Under the pieces are notes generated by a model, which was given only the letters and a program-made list of their open reading frames with translations, was not told the DNA's origin and did no database searches. Both the position numbers and the translations under genes were made by a program. 64,000 nucleotides of DNA from Lathyrus oleraceus (Eukaryota; Streptophyta; Magnoliopsida; Fabales; Fabaceae). The stretch lies in contig NC_066583.1 of NCBI RefSeq assembly GCF_024323335.1, forward strand, positions 408,964,031 to 409,028,030. The letters are read 5' to 3'. This document shows, in pieces, positions 31,311 to 44,395 of the stretch (position 1 is its first letter; the number at the start of each line of letters is the position of its first letter).

Positions 31311-34304
31311 GAGACTTCATCCCACTCATTTGAGACGCCTAATTCAACCTGAAATGCTGCAAAATTCTCTCCCTAACCATTACTAAAGAAGCAATTGCAT
31401 TTTTCTCAAAATTTTCCAGATCTAGAATTCAGCTTCATCTGGTTGTATTCTTAGATCTAATGCTTCTAGACCTTCACTATACATCTCATTGAACTTCTGT
31501 TTTGGTAAAGCAAGAAAGACAACAAGCTCAAGCTACCAGAATTCAAGCACACACTCCAATTGGTATTTTCTTCGATTCTCCTAATCCTTTGACCTATTGG
31601 CTTAGATTTTGTGTTGGCTGAAGTCCTCTCAATGAAGACATCATGTTTATGCTTTTAATTTTTGAAATTCATTGAGTTCATGATGAACACCAGATTTTTC
31701 CATCTCTGATTTCTCATACTATAGAGATCTAGAGGGAAAATGGATGGTATAGGGATGATGTACATCATCCCAGCTTTCTAATGATGTATAGATCGCACGT
31801 TTTGATGGAGGTTTGAGTTCCTGCAATTTGGCCGGAATCCTGAAGCTCACCGGAGAAGACGGTGGCTCCGGTGGCTTCATCATCTCCAGATCAAATCTAG
31901 GCCGTGCGTTTGAATCTCCAGATTTAATCTCATCCTTTCTTTGTTATGACTTTTTATAATGCGTTGTGTGGCTCAGTTGACTTGGATCCATGGTAGGCGC
32001 GCGCTTCATGGCCTCATGATTTGCCAGCTCAATTAATGAGCTTAGATCAGACGGTCCACACTTTTTCCAATTTCTATTTTCTGTTTTTATTTTCCTTTTA
32101 TTTTCTTTAATTCCATTTTATTTCAAAAATCAATATCTCTTTCATTTTTTTTCCAAAAATTATGGGACCAATTGCATTATTTCCCAAATAAATTCTAGTT
32201 TCTATTTTTGATTTTTAAGAATTTTTATTTTGTCATTTTATATTTTTTGTGAATTTTCTCTTTTCTGGTTATTTTTAATTCATTTTAAATAGTTTTTGTT
32301 ATTCAAAAAATGCAAAAATATTTTCCCAACCTATTTGAATGATGATGGGTCTATGAAAAATATTCTCATCAATTTTTGAATTGATTTGAGATTTATTTGA
32401 GATTTATTTGAGATTTTAATTCAATTAGGTTATTTTTATTCATTTTTAATTGATTAAAAATAGTTTCTGACTTTAAAAAATGCTGAAATTTTTTGTCAAA
32501 CTTTGTTTGACCTTGTTGAACTTAGGATAAATCACTTGGACCTTTCAAGGTTGATTTGAAGTGATTTTGAAGTTTGACCTTTCTTTAATATTTTAATTCA
32601 AGTTTATTTTAAATATTAAAAATGCGAAAAATATTTTATTCTTTTCTTGACATCCAATCTTCATCTCACTTCTGTTTTTGATTGTTTGACCTTGACTTTC
32701 AATGTTATTGGTCAACATATGAGGATTGGTATATGGTACTTCATTTAATGCACTTTAATTTTGTCATTTCCATTTCTCTTATCCATCTTCTCCTTCTTCT
32801 CCTACTTCTTTTATTTTTGATCAATAAGTTGAAGGTTGATAAGTTAACATTGATTAGGGAGATTTAACCTTCCTTGATTCAAATCTAATTCATCTTGATC
32901 AATTGATCAAGTGAATGGCTTTGCATTAAGGATAAGTTGTCTTCTAAATCATGCAAAAGGCTTAAACCAATACAAGATCACTTCTCTTCTTCTTTTTGGC
33001 ATGGCAAGTTGTTGGGACTTGGTTCACTAATCAAGACTCCTAACTTGTGTTTGTTGCCTACATTATTATTGACCGGCCTCAGATAGTTGTGACTTCTACA
33101 TAAGTCCAATTACGATTGCTTAAAATAGCGCTAAATTTGCCTTATGGCACACTAACTACTAACACTAACCATTGACAATTAACATTTACTTTATGCAATT
33201 TACTTTTATGCAATTTACTATTCTTGCACACATTATCCATTTTCTTTCCTCTTTGCTCATTTGAGCACATGTTTATGTTAATGCCCTTTGCCTTTTGCTC
33301 ACTTGAGCACATAATTGTGTATATATTATTGTGCTTGTGTTTTTGTTTTGATTATTATGGACCAAAATGCAAAGAAATGGACTTAGTTTCTAGGACTTTC
33401 CCTATGCAAAGAAATGGAGAATTGGACTTAGTTTCTAGGACCTTCCTTATGCAAAATTGGAGTAAAAGGATCTTAATGATGAGGATGGATTAGAAGGACC
33501 AAATCTCTAAACTCACTCTTATCCTTTCTTGTTTTACTCCATGAAACTTTTGATGTGTGTGCTTTTGTGCTAGGAGTTTCCATTTGAACTTAATTGGAGG
33601 ACCATTGCCATGTTCATCTAAAGAGAGAGATGCAAGAGCCATTGGAGGATTCTTAGAAGCATGACCTTGTGTTTGATTGCTTGAAATATTTGCTTTGTGG
33701 TTGCTTTGTTCCAAAGGATGGGAGCTACTTGGATCATCAATATGATCTCAAGAGAGGAACTCCTAGTGTGGTTTCATTTCTTATCCCTCACCTTTTTGTT
33801 TTGCTTAGGACTTAGCCATTCTTCTTCTTCCCTCCACTCTAACCCAAGCCAAAACTTTTTGTGCAAACATTTAACCATTGTTTTCAAACATTAGAAACCT
33901 AAGCCTTATGCTTTTGATTTTCAAACTTTCTTTTCATAACACTTATTTTGAATTGAATCTTTAAGTCAATTTTGACCATTTTTTGTATAGACTTTTAATT
34001 GGTAAATATAACCCATTCAAATGTGTTTTTGTGGTTCCAATGGCCACTTTCTTAATCAACTTTTTCATCACCCTTAGCTATTATGTTTGAGTTATCCTTG
34101 AGGTAGATATAATACTCACCTATATCCTTAGTGATGGACAATGAGTCTTCCATGCTTATTATAGGGTTAACCCCTCACTAGCATGTTGAAGCTATCCTCA
34201 CACGGTGGATCTGTGGTTTGGTTGAGTTTTCTCCCTTTGATAACAAAAGACCTTAAGGCTTTTGGATCAATCAATTCACCAACTTGTATTGAGATTCTTA
34301 CCCT

Positions 34305-34350
34305 GAACTACGAGGTTTTGATCCTGATCTTTTTATAAGATGGTACGTAG
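34305..34350 (+). other. Conserved stem-loop near the LTR 3' end
   Basis: The outer stem CTACG (34308-34312) pairs with CGTAG (34346-34350). The inner stem ATCTT (34327-34331) pairs with AAGAT (34337-34341) around a 5-base loop. A constant asymmetric segment GGTTTTGAT lies on the 5' side. The inverted element D has three copies with different but complementary inner stems. Confidence 0.65.
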
Positions 34351-34709
34351 GCAATGGGTTTATCCATCCAAACACAAAATGTAAATAACTTGTACATTCT
34401 CCTCTCATCTCTTCAATCATGTTTGCACAAATAAATTTTCACAAAATACCAACCTTACAACAAGTGTGAAAAGGGCTCCCTAGGAGTACCTAGGATGTTT
34501 TGGGTGCCTAATACCTTCCCATTACATAACCAACCCCCTTACCCAGATCTCTGTTTCTTTTACTAGTTTTTGTTAAAACTATTAGGTTTTTGTTCGCTTT
34601 CTAACCATTCCTTTGGATAAATAGAAGTGCGGTGGCGACTCGACTTGTATGATTTACCTTGGATTTAGTCAATATCTCTAATGGTAACGAATACCCCGCT
34701 ACAGAAAAA

Positions 34710-34727
34710 TGGCGACTCTGCTGGGGA
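34710..34727 (+). other. Primer binding site of element A
   Basis: TGGCGACTCTGCTGGGGA, six bases after the LTR end; the tRNA-Arg-type site of Ogre elements. Confidence 0.9.
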
Positions 34728-35616
34728 ATCATGCCTAGTGGGTTTTGCCTACTCTTCATGCTTGTTGTATTGTATTGTCTTGTGACATATTTTTGTGCAA
34801 TTTGGGATTACTGTATTGTATGTAATGTTTGAATTGCTTGATATTAATTCCTTGTGTGCTTGGTGATCTTTGTGAGATGAGTTCTATACCCGAACTCGAG
34901 TGCACTTAGGATAGGAGAATGGCATAGTCTTGTTGACTTGTGTGGAGTTATTCCTTAGCAAGTTGACTTGCGAGTCCATTCACTTGGTGGAGGTCATGTT
35001 GGGATCAATAATGTCACACAAGTAAGTTGTGGTTAGACATTACTCTTTCCAATATAGACCTTAGAAGCCAAGGACCTTAGTTTACCAAGCCCATCTTGGC
35101 CTATTCTTAGGATGTAGTGCGAAGGTCGTTCAAGTGTAAGATTTGATACGATTGTTACGTGATACTACACTCATAAGAGTCTCTCTTGAGAATATTTTTG
35201 GGATACGAGTAGTCGTTTCTCCGATAATATCCGAAAGATGGGATGATGACTATGGGAACCTCTTGTAGAACATGTTTGGCAGGTTTAAACCCTAGTACAT
35301 TCCCTTTAGGTGGTTCTTAACCAAAACCCCATGCTCGTGACTTGCAACAAACCCTTGATTCATGGTTGATCCGTTCATGCATCCTTAATATAAATGGAAC
35401 TTGGGTGTAGATAAGGTGTAAACCATAATCCACCAAAATGGATGATTGATATTAAGGATGATATGATCCATACCATGACCATTGTTTGGTGTGCTTTGCT
35501 TGATCCTTGAGTGTGATGTTGCATTCATGCATTCATGCACTCATTTGCATCCATATCATCAATAATAAAGGAAATTTTCAAGGAACTTAAGGGGTTTATT
35601 TGCAAAATTTTCAGAC
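34728..35616 (+). other. Untranslated leader of element A
   Basis: No ORF of note. It is nearly identical to the B leader (52148-53038) and alignable with that of C. Nothing else is recognised. Confidence 0.6.
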
Positions 35617-37068
35617 ATGGAAAGACAAAGAAGGAATACAAAGAAGTACAGCTTCAGACAACCAGAGTTGAAAGAGTTAAGGAATCTGACATCCTATGTA
35701 TTAGATCCTTTGGGTTTCAAAGCTCGTTTTGGGAAGCTTCTTCCTCTTCTGACTACTCAGGTGGATGAAGGGTTGATGAGTGCATTGGTGCAGTTTTATG
35801 ATCCCTTGTACCAATGCTTCACGTTTCCGGATTTCCAGCTTTTGCCTACGCTTGAGGAGTATGCCTAGCTTGTGGGTATACCTATTCTAGACCAGTTGCC
35901 GTTCAAAGGCTTGGAGAGTATTCCTACTTCTCAAGAGATAGCTGATATGTTACACATAGATGAATCTCTGGTTGGTGCTCATATGACTACCAAAGGTGGA
36001 ATTCAAGGTCTCCCTTCTGAGTTCCTCATTGCTCAAGCCACTATCTATGGGAAGGCCATGAGTGAGGACGCCTTTGAGGCCATATTTGTACTTCTCATCT
36101 ATGGATTGGTTTTGTTCCCCAACATCGACAAGTTTGTGGATGTGAACGCTATTAGGATCTTTTCTACTCTTAATCCTGTTCCGACTCTGTTGGGTGATAC
36201 CTATTTCTCTTTGCATACGAGGAACGCAAAGGGTGGTGGCGCCATTGTGTGCTGTTTGCCTCTGTTGTATAAGTGGTTTATTTCTCACTTACCTCAGACG
36301 ATCGCTTTCAGGGAAAACAAGGGATGTCTACGGTGGTCCACGAGACTCATGTCTCTCACTAATGATGATATCTCTTGGTATAACCGTGTGTATGATGGTG
36401 TGCAGATTATCGACTCTTGTGGTGAATTCTCCAATGTGCCTCTTCTTGGTACATGTGGTGGGATTAACTACAACCCCGTTTTGGCACGTCGTCAGCTTGG
36501 GTTCCCCCTAAAGGATAAACCCAATAACATTTTGTTATAAGGTGTGTTCTTTCAGGAGGGTAAAGATCCCCAAGGCTTGAAAGCTAGGATGGTCCGCGCT
36601 TGGCGCAAGATTCATAAGAAAGGAAGGAAGGAGTTGGGTCCTAAGAATTGCATCGCTTTGGAGCCTTACACCGCTTGGGTAAGGAAGAGAGCGTCTGAGT
36701 ATCTCATGCCTTACGAGTATCCGAGACCTACACCTATGATTGTGGCTGGGCCTTCAACCCTCCCTAATCAAGGAGTAGAGGAGTTGAGAGACGAAGACCT
36801 ATCACGTGCCTGGATCCGTGAACGTGAAGAGTTGCTTCAGCAGATTAAGGAGAAGGATGCTTTGATTGAGTTCCTCGAGCATCAAGTTATTGATGACCTC
36901 GATGATGCATGGACTTCTCTACTTCCTCAGTCTTCCATGTTTTGGAAGAGGAAGTACGATCGACTCGCCAAGGAGAAGGCAAATATGGAGGCAGCCTATG
37001 AGAGGGAAGTGAAGAGACTTCGCGCATCTTATCTTCCTGTGTCCCGAGCTTTAGATGATTGTTTCTAG
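35617..37068 (+). pseudogene. Ogre ORF1 (DUF7745-like), two stops
   Basis: The frame starts at ATG 35617 (MERQRRNTKKYSF), 484 codons if the stops are ignored. It is interrupted by TAG at 35866-35868 (B reads TAT) and TAA at 36538-36540 (also in B). Blocks: VQFYDPLYQCFTFPDFQLLPT, GLPSEFLIAQATIYG, AIFVLLIYGLVLFPNIDKFV, PLLYKWFISHLPQT, SCGEFSNVPLLGTCGGINY, then a charged C-terminus (LQQIKEKDALIEFLEHQ) predicted to be coiled-coil. ORF1 is specific to Ogre-like elements and of unknown role; DUF7745 is my recollection of the family name. Confidence 0.82.
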
Positions 37069-37363
37069 GGATCCATAGGATGATTATTTTCCTTTTCTCT
37101 TGTATATGATTGACAATGTTGTACTTCTTTTCCTTGATATTATTTGATGAGATATTTCCACATATTTCCAAAATTTGTGAATAAAATCCTAGGGTTCCTT
37201 TGAAATATAAAAACAAATCATATGCACGAGCATTGCATGCATCATGTGCATAAGCAAGTTTTGTTTCCGGTCTCTTGTCCTGTGGTCTAAATCTGTGCTC
37301 TTCATTTATTTCGAAGACAAGTTGACTCACCGGTACTACACTAAAGCCAACTCTGCAAGACTG
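37069..37363 (+). other. Spacer between ORF1 and gag
   Basis: It is AT-rich in the first half. An open frame in line with gag extends upstream from 37364 to 37244 (with FEDKLTHRYYTKANSARL), so translation of gag may begin earlier than the ATG chosen here. No other element is visible. Confidence 0.5.
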
Positions 37364-39620
37364 ATGGATCATCTAGAGCAAGAAAACCGTGAACTCAAGG
37401 AGGAAGTGGCTAGATTGAGCGCTTTGATGGAATCATTCTTGGCTGCCCAGAGCCAGTCTTCTCCGACACCTTCAACTCCTCCCGAGGGGACAGTTATCTC
37501 CGAGATTGTTTCCTCAACTGTGCCTGCAGCCAGTGCACACTTTGTTCCAACAGCCATGCCAACCGGATTTCCGTGGGGGATGCCTCGGAATTTCATGCCT
37601 GAGGGTCCTGCTCCTACCTTTGCTTCTATACCGGCATCTAGCCCGGTCCTTGCTGTTCCTCCTCCTGTCGTGCATACCATGCCCAGGGTAGACGACACCA
37701 TCTATCATTCTGAGCTGTCTGAGGGCCCAAATGTCTATGAGAAGATGGACGCCATGAATGATCAATTTCTTGAGCTTCACAAGGAATTGAAGCCTCTTAG
37801 AGGAAGGGATCTTTTTGGAAAGTCTGCTGCTGATCTCTGTTTTGTTCCCAACGTGAAGATCCCTGTGAAATTCAAGGTCCCTGACTTTGAAAAATACAAG
37901 GGAAATACTTGTCCTCTCAGCCACCTGGTCATGTATGCCAGAAAAATGTCTACTCAGACTGATAATGACCAACTGCTCATCCACTACTTTCAGGACAGTC
38001 TGTCCGGTGCTGCCCTGAGATGGTACATGGGTTTAGACAGTGCGAACATCCAATCCTTCAATGATCTTGGCGAGGCCTTTGTCAAGCAATACAAGTATAA
38101 CGAAGATATGGCTCCCGATAGGGATCAATTGAGGGTCATGTCCCAGAAGGACAAAGAAACGTTTAAAGAGTATTCCCAGTGGTGGCGAGAGGTGGCAGCA
38201 CAGATCGTGCCTCCGCTAGAAGAGAAGGAAATGACTAAGATCTTTCTGAAGACCTTGAGTTCATTCTATTATGAGCGGATGATTGCTAGCGCTCCTTCTG
38301 ACTTCACCGAGATGGTGAATATGGGGGTTGCATTTAGAAGAAGGGGTTAGAGAAGGACGTCTAACCATAGAAGAAGGTTCTTCTGCCAAGCGTTATGGAG
38401 CGTTTGCGAAGAAGAAAGATGGAGAGGCACATGCTGTGACCTCTCATGTGAAATCAAGAAGACCCTCTGTGAGGAGGAAGACCATGCGTCCCGCCGGTAA
38501 CCAGCACCAGGTGGCTCATATAGCACCTGTTTTCAGAGACAATCAACAGTATCAGCATCACAACAACAATCAGCAACCACCTCAGCAATATCAGCAACAA
38601 CAGCACCGACCGCAACAGGAGGCCTACCAGCCTCGAAATAGTAATCAAACCAGCACTAGTTACGAGAGGAAAAGGGTCACTTTCGATCCTATTCCGATGA
38701 CGTACGCAGAATTATATCCCTCTTTGATAGAGAGGAAGTTGATTACTCCGAGAGACCCACCGGCTATACCTGTTAACCCCCAGTGGTGGTATAAGCCCGA
38801 ATTGCATTGTGTTTACCATTCTGGTGCTCCCGGCCACGACGTGGAGAATTGTTACCCTTTGAAGACCAAGGTTCAAGACCTTGTGAGGTGTGGCATTCTG
38901 TGTTTCGAGGACGTAGGTCCTAACATGAAGAAGAACCCATTGCCCAAGCATGGGAAATCTGTCAACATGGTCCAGGGCTGCCCTGACAAATACAAGGTCA
39001 AATATGTCAGTCATATTCGATAGTCTCTGGTCGAGTTGCACCGTTTGCTATGTGACTATAGTCACTATGAGCACGACCATGATAGATGCCGAGTCTGCTC
39101 TGTTAACCGATTGGGTTGTCGCCAGGTGCGTGAAGATCTCCAGGAAATGCTGGATGAAGGAGTTATTGAGATCCTTCAGAATAGGAATGTTGACGAAGAT
39201 GAGCCTGAGGTCAACGTGATTTCCCCAGTATTCCGGATACCCGAACCTGTTATTATCAAGTACGATGGTAGCAAGTAGAAGGTTTCTCCCTCTCTGATCA
39301 TTAAGCCTGCCGGTCTAGTACCATACTCTTCCGAAAAAGCAATTCCCTATCGCTACAACACTATTGCTGTAGAAGATGGGAAAGAAGTGACTTTGCCATC
39401 CTCCTCTGTGGTGAACATTGCTGATGTAAGTGGTTTGACCCGTAGCGGTCGTGTGTTTTCAGCACCACCAAAGTCTCAAGCTAGTGCTGATTTTGTTGAA
39501 CGCCCGATTGGGACTGTTGTGAGACCTCCGAATCCGATACTTGCTGTTAATCGCTCCTCTGTACTAAAAACTCCTACTTATGTTGGCCTTAGTGGCAATG
39601 AGAAAGAAGACTGTGATTAG
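37364..39620 (+). pseudogene. Ogre gag, one frameshift and two stops
   Basis: ATG 37364 starts a coiled coil (MDHLEQENRELKEEVARL), then a Pro/Ser/Thr linker, the retrotransposon gag core (VPNVKIPVKFKVPDFEKYK, MSTQTDNDQLLIHYFQDSL, ALRWYMGLDSANIQSF, TLSSFYYERMIASAPSDF), a basic stretch, a Gln/His/Asn-rich linker (38535-38640) and the knuckle CVYHSGAPGHDVENC (C-X2-H-X5-H-X4-C) near 38810. One extra base at about 38330 shifts the frame. TAG stops at 39021 and 39276 stand where B has CAG. A TAG at 39618-39620, shared with B, ends the region before protease. Confidence 0.87.
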
Positions 39621-40660
39621 ATGCTGAGGCTCATCAAAAAGAGCGAATACAACGTTGTAGACCAGCTTCTACAGACGCCATCCAAGATATTAGTGTTATC
39701 TTTGCTTCTGAATTCAGAACCACATAGAGAGGCTCTGTAGAAAGTTTTGGATGTGGCATATGTAGATCATGATGTCACAATAGAATAAATCGATAGTATT
39801 GTTACAAACATTACTGCTTGTAACAATTTGAGTTTCTGTGACTCTGATCTCCCTGAGGAGGGAAGAGACCACAACTTGGCTTTACATATTTCTATGAACT
39901 GCAGAGACGACTCCATGTCCAATGTGCTGGTGGACACTGGGTCATCACTAAATCTATTGCCGAAATCCACTCTTTCAAAACTAGCATATCAAGGGCCTCC
40001 CATGAGGCAGAGTGGAGTTGTTGTGAAAGCTTTCGATGGGTCGCGTAAAACAGTGATTGGGGAAGTTGATCTCCCAATCAAGATTGGACCAAGTGATTTC
40101 CAGATTACCTTCCAGGTTATGGACATTCACCCGTCGAACAACTGTCTCTTAGGCAGTCCATGGATTCACGAGGCAGGCGCTGTGACATCCACCATACACC
40201 AGAAGCTGAAATTCGTGAAGAATAAGAAACTGGTGGTGGTAGGGGGAGAAAAGGCTCTCCTGGTTAGCCACTTGTCTTCCTTCTCATATATAGATGCTGA
40301 GGATGAAATTGGAACTCCTTTACAAGCTTTATCTATAGCTGAGCCTATTGAGAAGAGAGCTCCTTCATTTGCTTCCTATAGAGATGCGAAGTTGGCCATT
40401 GAGTATGGTGCAACTGCTGGTTTAGGAAAAATGATCGAGCTAGAAGATAACAAGTCCCGGGCTGGCATTGGCTTTTCTTCTGGGGTCTTCAACGCGCAAG
40501 GATTATTCAAGAGTGGAGGTTTCATCCACACCTGTCAAGATGAAGAAGTTGCTGCTTTCTTGGAAGAGGATGCAGAGGACGCTGACAATTTCATCATCCC
40601 TGGAGGGATCTGCAATAATTGGGTCGCTGTGGATCTTCCTACAGTTATCCACAAGTCAAC
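39621..40660 (+). pseudogene. Ogre protease region, first exon end
   Basis: In frame with gag. Stops at 39738 (TAG) and 39786 (TAA) occur at the same places in B but not in C. The active site VLVDTGSSLNLLPKS has its Asp codon at 39933-39935. It is followed by KIGPSDFQITFQVMDIHP and LLGSPWIHEAGAVTS (Ser where B and C have Arg). The exon ends at AC|GTAATG (40661). From 39828 it is open for 278 codons. Confidence 0.85.
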
Positions 40661-40926
40661 GTAATGATCACTTTGTTTAAAAACCCTTCTCCCATGCCAA
40701 AAGGAGGAGTGATGACATTGTTGGCAACATAAATACAATGATATTTTCATTCAATAAATTCATGTTAAATGTTTGTTTTTCCAAATTATTTTCCCTTTTT
40801 GATTTTTGCATGAAATTGGTGATCACATAAAACCCTAAAAATAGAATAAAATCAATATTTTCATCTGCATAATGATTTGCCTTGTCTGAATTCTAAAAGC
40901 TTTTCATATCCAAAATCATTATGCAG
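40661..40926 (+). other. Conserved intron between protease and RT (266 nt)
   Basis: GTAATGATC at the donor and TTATGCAG at the acceptor. Joining the exons keeps the frame into pol (phase 2), although a TGA follows four codons later in this copy. The length and both sites match B, apart from a lost donor there. Confidence 0.8.
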
Positions 40927-43900
40927 GTTGATTTCTTGACCCATTGAACATAATGACCCAACGCCATCTCCCAATTTTGAATTCCCTGTATTTGAGGCAG
41001 AGGAAGATGATGTTGAAGAGATTCCTGATGAGATTACCCGTCTACTTGAGCATGAAGAGAAGATCATTCAGCCGCATCTTGAGAATCTAGAAACAGTGAA
41101 CTTGGGGTATGAAGATTGTGTGCGAGAGGTAAAGATTGGGGCACTCCTGGAAGATTCTGTTAAGAAGGGGTTGATTGAATTTCTATGAGAATATGTCGAC
41201 GTCTTTGCCTGGTCGTATGAAGACATGCCAGGTTTAGACACCGATATTGTGTAACATTTCCTACCTTTGAAACCTGAGTGCGTGCCTGTGAAGCAGAAGC
41301 TCAGAAGAACTCATCCCGATATGGCAGTGAAGATCAAAGAAGAGGTTCAGAAGCAAATTGATGCGGGGTTTCTGGTGACTTCTACATATCCTCAATGGGT
41401 GGCCAATATTGTTCCCGTGCCTAAGAAAGACGGAAAAGTCCGGATGTGTGTGAACTATAGAGACTTGAATAAAGCTAGTCTGAAAGATGATTTCCCTCTA
41501 CCACATATTGATATGTTGGTAGACAATACAGCTAAATTCAATGTCTTCTCATTTATGGATGGATTTTCCGGATAAAACCAGATCAAGATGGCACCCGAGG
41601 ATATGGAGAAGACAACATTCATCACACCTTGGGGAACATTCTGTTTTCGAGTGATGCCCTTCGGTTTGAAGAACGCCGGAGCCACGTATCAATGAGCTAT
41701 GACCACCTTGTTTCATGATATGATGCATAAGGAGATTGAGGTATATGTTGATGATATGATAGCTAAGTCAAGAACGGAAGTTGAACATGTAGAGCACCTG
41801 TTGAAGCTTTTTCAGCGTTTGAGGAAGTACAAGCTTCGTCTGAATCCCAACAAGTGTACATTTGGAGTCCGTTCCGGCAAGTTATTGGGCTTTATTGTTA
41901 GTGAAAGAGGTATTGAGGTTGACCATGCAAAGGTCAAAGCAATACAAGAGATGCTTGCGCCCAAAACTGAGAAGCAAGTCCGAGGTTTTCTTCGCCGCTT
42001 GAATTATATTTCCAGATTCATATCCCACATGACTGCCACATGTGCGCCGATATTCAAGCTCCTCCGGAAAGATCAGTCTCACGATTGGACCGAGGATTGC
42101 CAGAAAGCTTTTGACAGTATTAAAGAGTATCTGTCCGAGCCTCCGATCCTGTCTCCGCCTGTGGAAAGGAGACCTTTGATTATGTATCTGACTGTTCTTG
42201 AAGACTCGATGGGTTGTGTCCTTGGTCAGCAGGATGAATCGGGAAAGAAGGAGTATGCTATTTACTACTTAAGCAAGAAGTTTACTGATTGTGAGTCTCG
42301 ATACTCAATGCTTGAGAAAACATGTTATGCTTTGGCTTGGGCTGCTAAGCGCTTACGCCAGTATATGTTGAATCATACGACTTGGTTGATATCCAGAATG
42401 GATCCAATCAAGTACATATTTGAGAAGCCTGCTTTAACTGGGAGGATTTCCCGTTGGCAGATGTTGTTGTCTGAGTATGATATTGAGTATCGAGCTCAGA
42501 AGGCTATTAAAGGTAGTATCTTGGCTGACCATTTGGCACATCATCCTATCGAGGATTATCAGTCAGTTCAGTTTGACTTCCCAGATGAGGAAATTCTGTA
42601 TTTGAAAATGAAAGATTGCGACGAGCCTACACTCGATGAAGGGCCAGTGCCTGGTTCCAGATGGAGTATGGTATTTGATGGCGCTGTAAATCAATATGGA
42701 AATGGTATTGGGGCAGTGATCATTACTCCTCAAGGCACACACATTCCTTTTACAGCAAGGCTAACTTTCAAATGCACAAATAATATTGCTGAGTATGAGG
42801 CCTGTATTATGAGATTGGAGGAATGCATTGACCTCAGGATCAAGCATCTTGATGTTTACGGTGATTCGGCCCTTGTTGTTAATCAGATTAAGGGTGAATG
42901 GGAAACGAATCAGCCTGGTCTCATTCCCTACAGAGATTATGCGAGGAGGATTTCAACGTTCTTTACTGAGGTTGACTTCCATCATATTCCTCGAGATGAG
43001 AATCGGATGGCGGATGCTCTTGCTACGCTGGCTTCAATGATTGTGGTTAAATTATGGAATGAAGTTCCCAACATCATTGTGATGCGCTTGGATAGACCAG
43101 CTCATGTATTTGCGGTTGAAGAAGCGAAAGATGATAAGCCATGGTATTATGACATCAAGTGTTTCCTTCAGAACCAGATTTACCCACCTGGGGCATCTGT
43201 AAAAGATAGGAAGACTTTGAGGAGATTGTTAGGCAGTTTCTACCTCAATGGCGAAGTGCTTTATAAGAGAAATTTTGACATGGTTCTGCTCAGATGCGTG
43301 GATAGACACGAAGCAGACCTGTTGATGACTGAGGTCCATGAGGGTTCATTTGGTACTTATTCCAATGGACATGCCATGGCGAGGAAGATGTTGAGAGCAG
43401 GCTACTATTGGCTGACAATGGAGTCTGACTGCTGCAAATACGTGAAGAAATTCCATAAGTGTCAGATTTACGCGGATAAGATTCATATTCCTCCGACACT
43501 TCTGAATGTGATTTCATCACCATGGCCTTTCTCCATGTGGGGAATAGACATGATTGGCATGATAGAGCCGAAAGCGTCCAATGGACACAGATTTATTCTC
43601 GTAGCAATTGATTACTTCACCAAGTGGGTTGAAGCGGCATCATACGCAAACGTGACCAGGCAGGTGGTCGTGAAGTTTATCAAGAATCAGCTTATATGCC
43701 GATATGGTGTGCCAGATAAGATCATTACTGATAATGGATCTAACTTGAACAACAAAATGATGAAAGATCTGTGTAGTGAGTTCAAGATAGCACATCATAA
43801 TTCTTCTCCTTACAGACCCAAGATGAATGGGGCTGTTGAAGCTGCTAACAATAATATTAAGAAAATTATCCAGAAGATGGTTGTTACGTACAAAGATTGG

Positions 43901-44395
43901 CATGAGATGCTGCCATTCGCTTTGCATGGATATCGTACATTTGTCCGCACTTCAGTAGGGGCAACCCCTTTCTCCCTTGTTTATGGCATGGAGGCTGTAC
44001 TCCCAATAGAGGTGGAGATCCCATCAATGAGAGTCTTGATGGAGGCCAAGTTGACGGATGCTGAATGGGTTCAGAGTCGTTATGACCAACTGAATTTGAT
44101 AGAAGAAAAGAGATTGACTGCCATGTGCCATGGTCAGTTGTACCATCAGAGAATGAAGAAAGCTTTTGATAAGAAGGTCAAGCCTCGTGTGTTCCGAGAA
44201 GGTGACCTTGTGCTCAAGAAAGTCTTGTCTTTCGCGCCCGATTCCAGGGGCAAGTGGACTCCAAACTATGAAGGTCCATATGTTGTTAAGAGAGCCTTTT
44301 CAGGCGGCGCTTTGATACTTACAACTATGGATGGGGAGAATTTCACTCGTCCTGTGAATTCAGATGCATTCAAGAAATACTTGCCTAAAAAATGA
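40927..44395 (+). pseudogene. Ogre pol: RT, two RNases H, integrase
   Basis: Stops at 40937, 41186, 41252, 41573 and 41693 break the RT region; from 41699 the frame is open for 898 codons to the natural end. RT has VRMCVNYRDLNKAS (Asn where B has the usual Asp), [12 protein letters not shown] and YVDDM at 41744-41758. Native RNase H lies at about 42180-42390, the archaeal-type RNase H at about 42655-43050 (VFDGAVNQYGNGIGAVIITP). Integrase has MWGIDMIGM, IITDNGSNLNN and the Glu in AVEAAN. Its zinc finger reads KKFHKC where C has KKCHKC, so one metal-binding Cys is lost (43451-43453). Not functional as a whole. Confidence 0.92.

Larger units (their letters stand above)
29788..34703 (+). repeat. 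Ogre LTR 1
   Basis: It begins TGTAAGACCCTAATTTTG and ends GCTACA, six bases before the PBS. By eye it differs from LTR 2 by roughly 2 percent plus a few short indels, for example three against two copies of GATTTATTTGA near 32395. Landmarks: TATA box 31303, CTCCGGTGGC region about 31866, stem-loop 34305-34350, AAAGGGCTCCCTAGGAGTACC about 34469, and a PBS-like TGGCGACTC at 34633. ORFs inside are chance. Confidence 0.93.
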
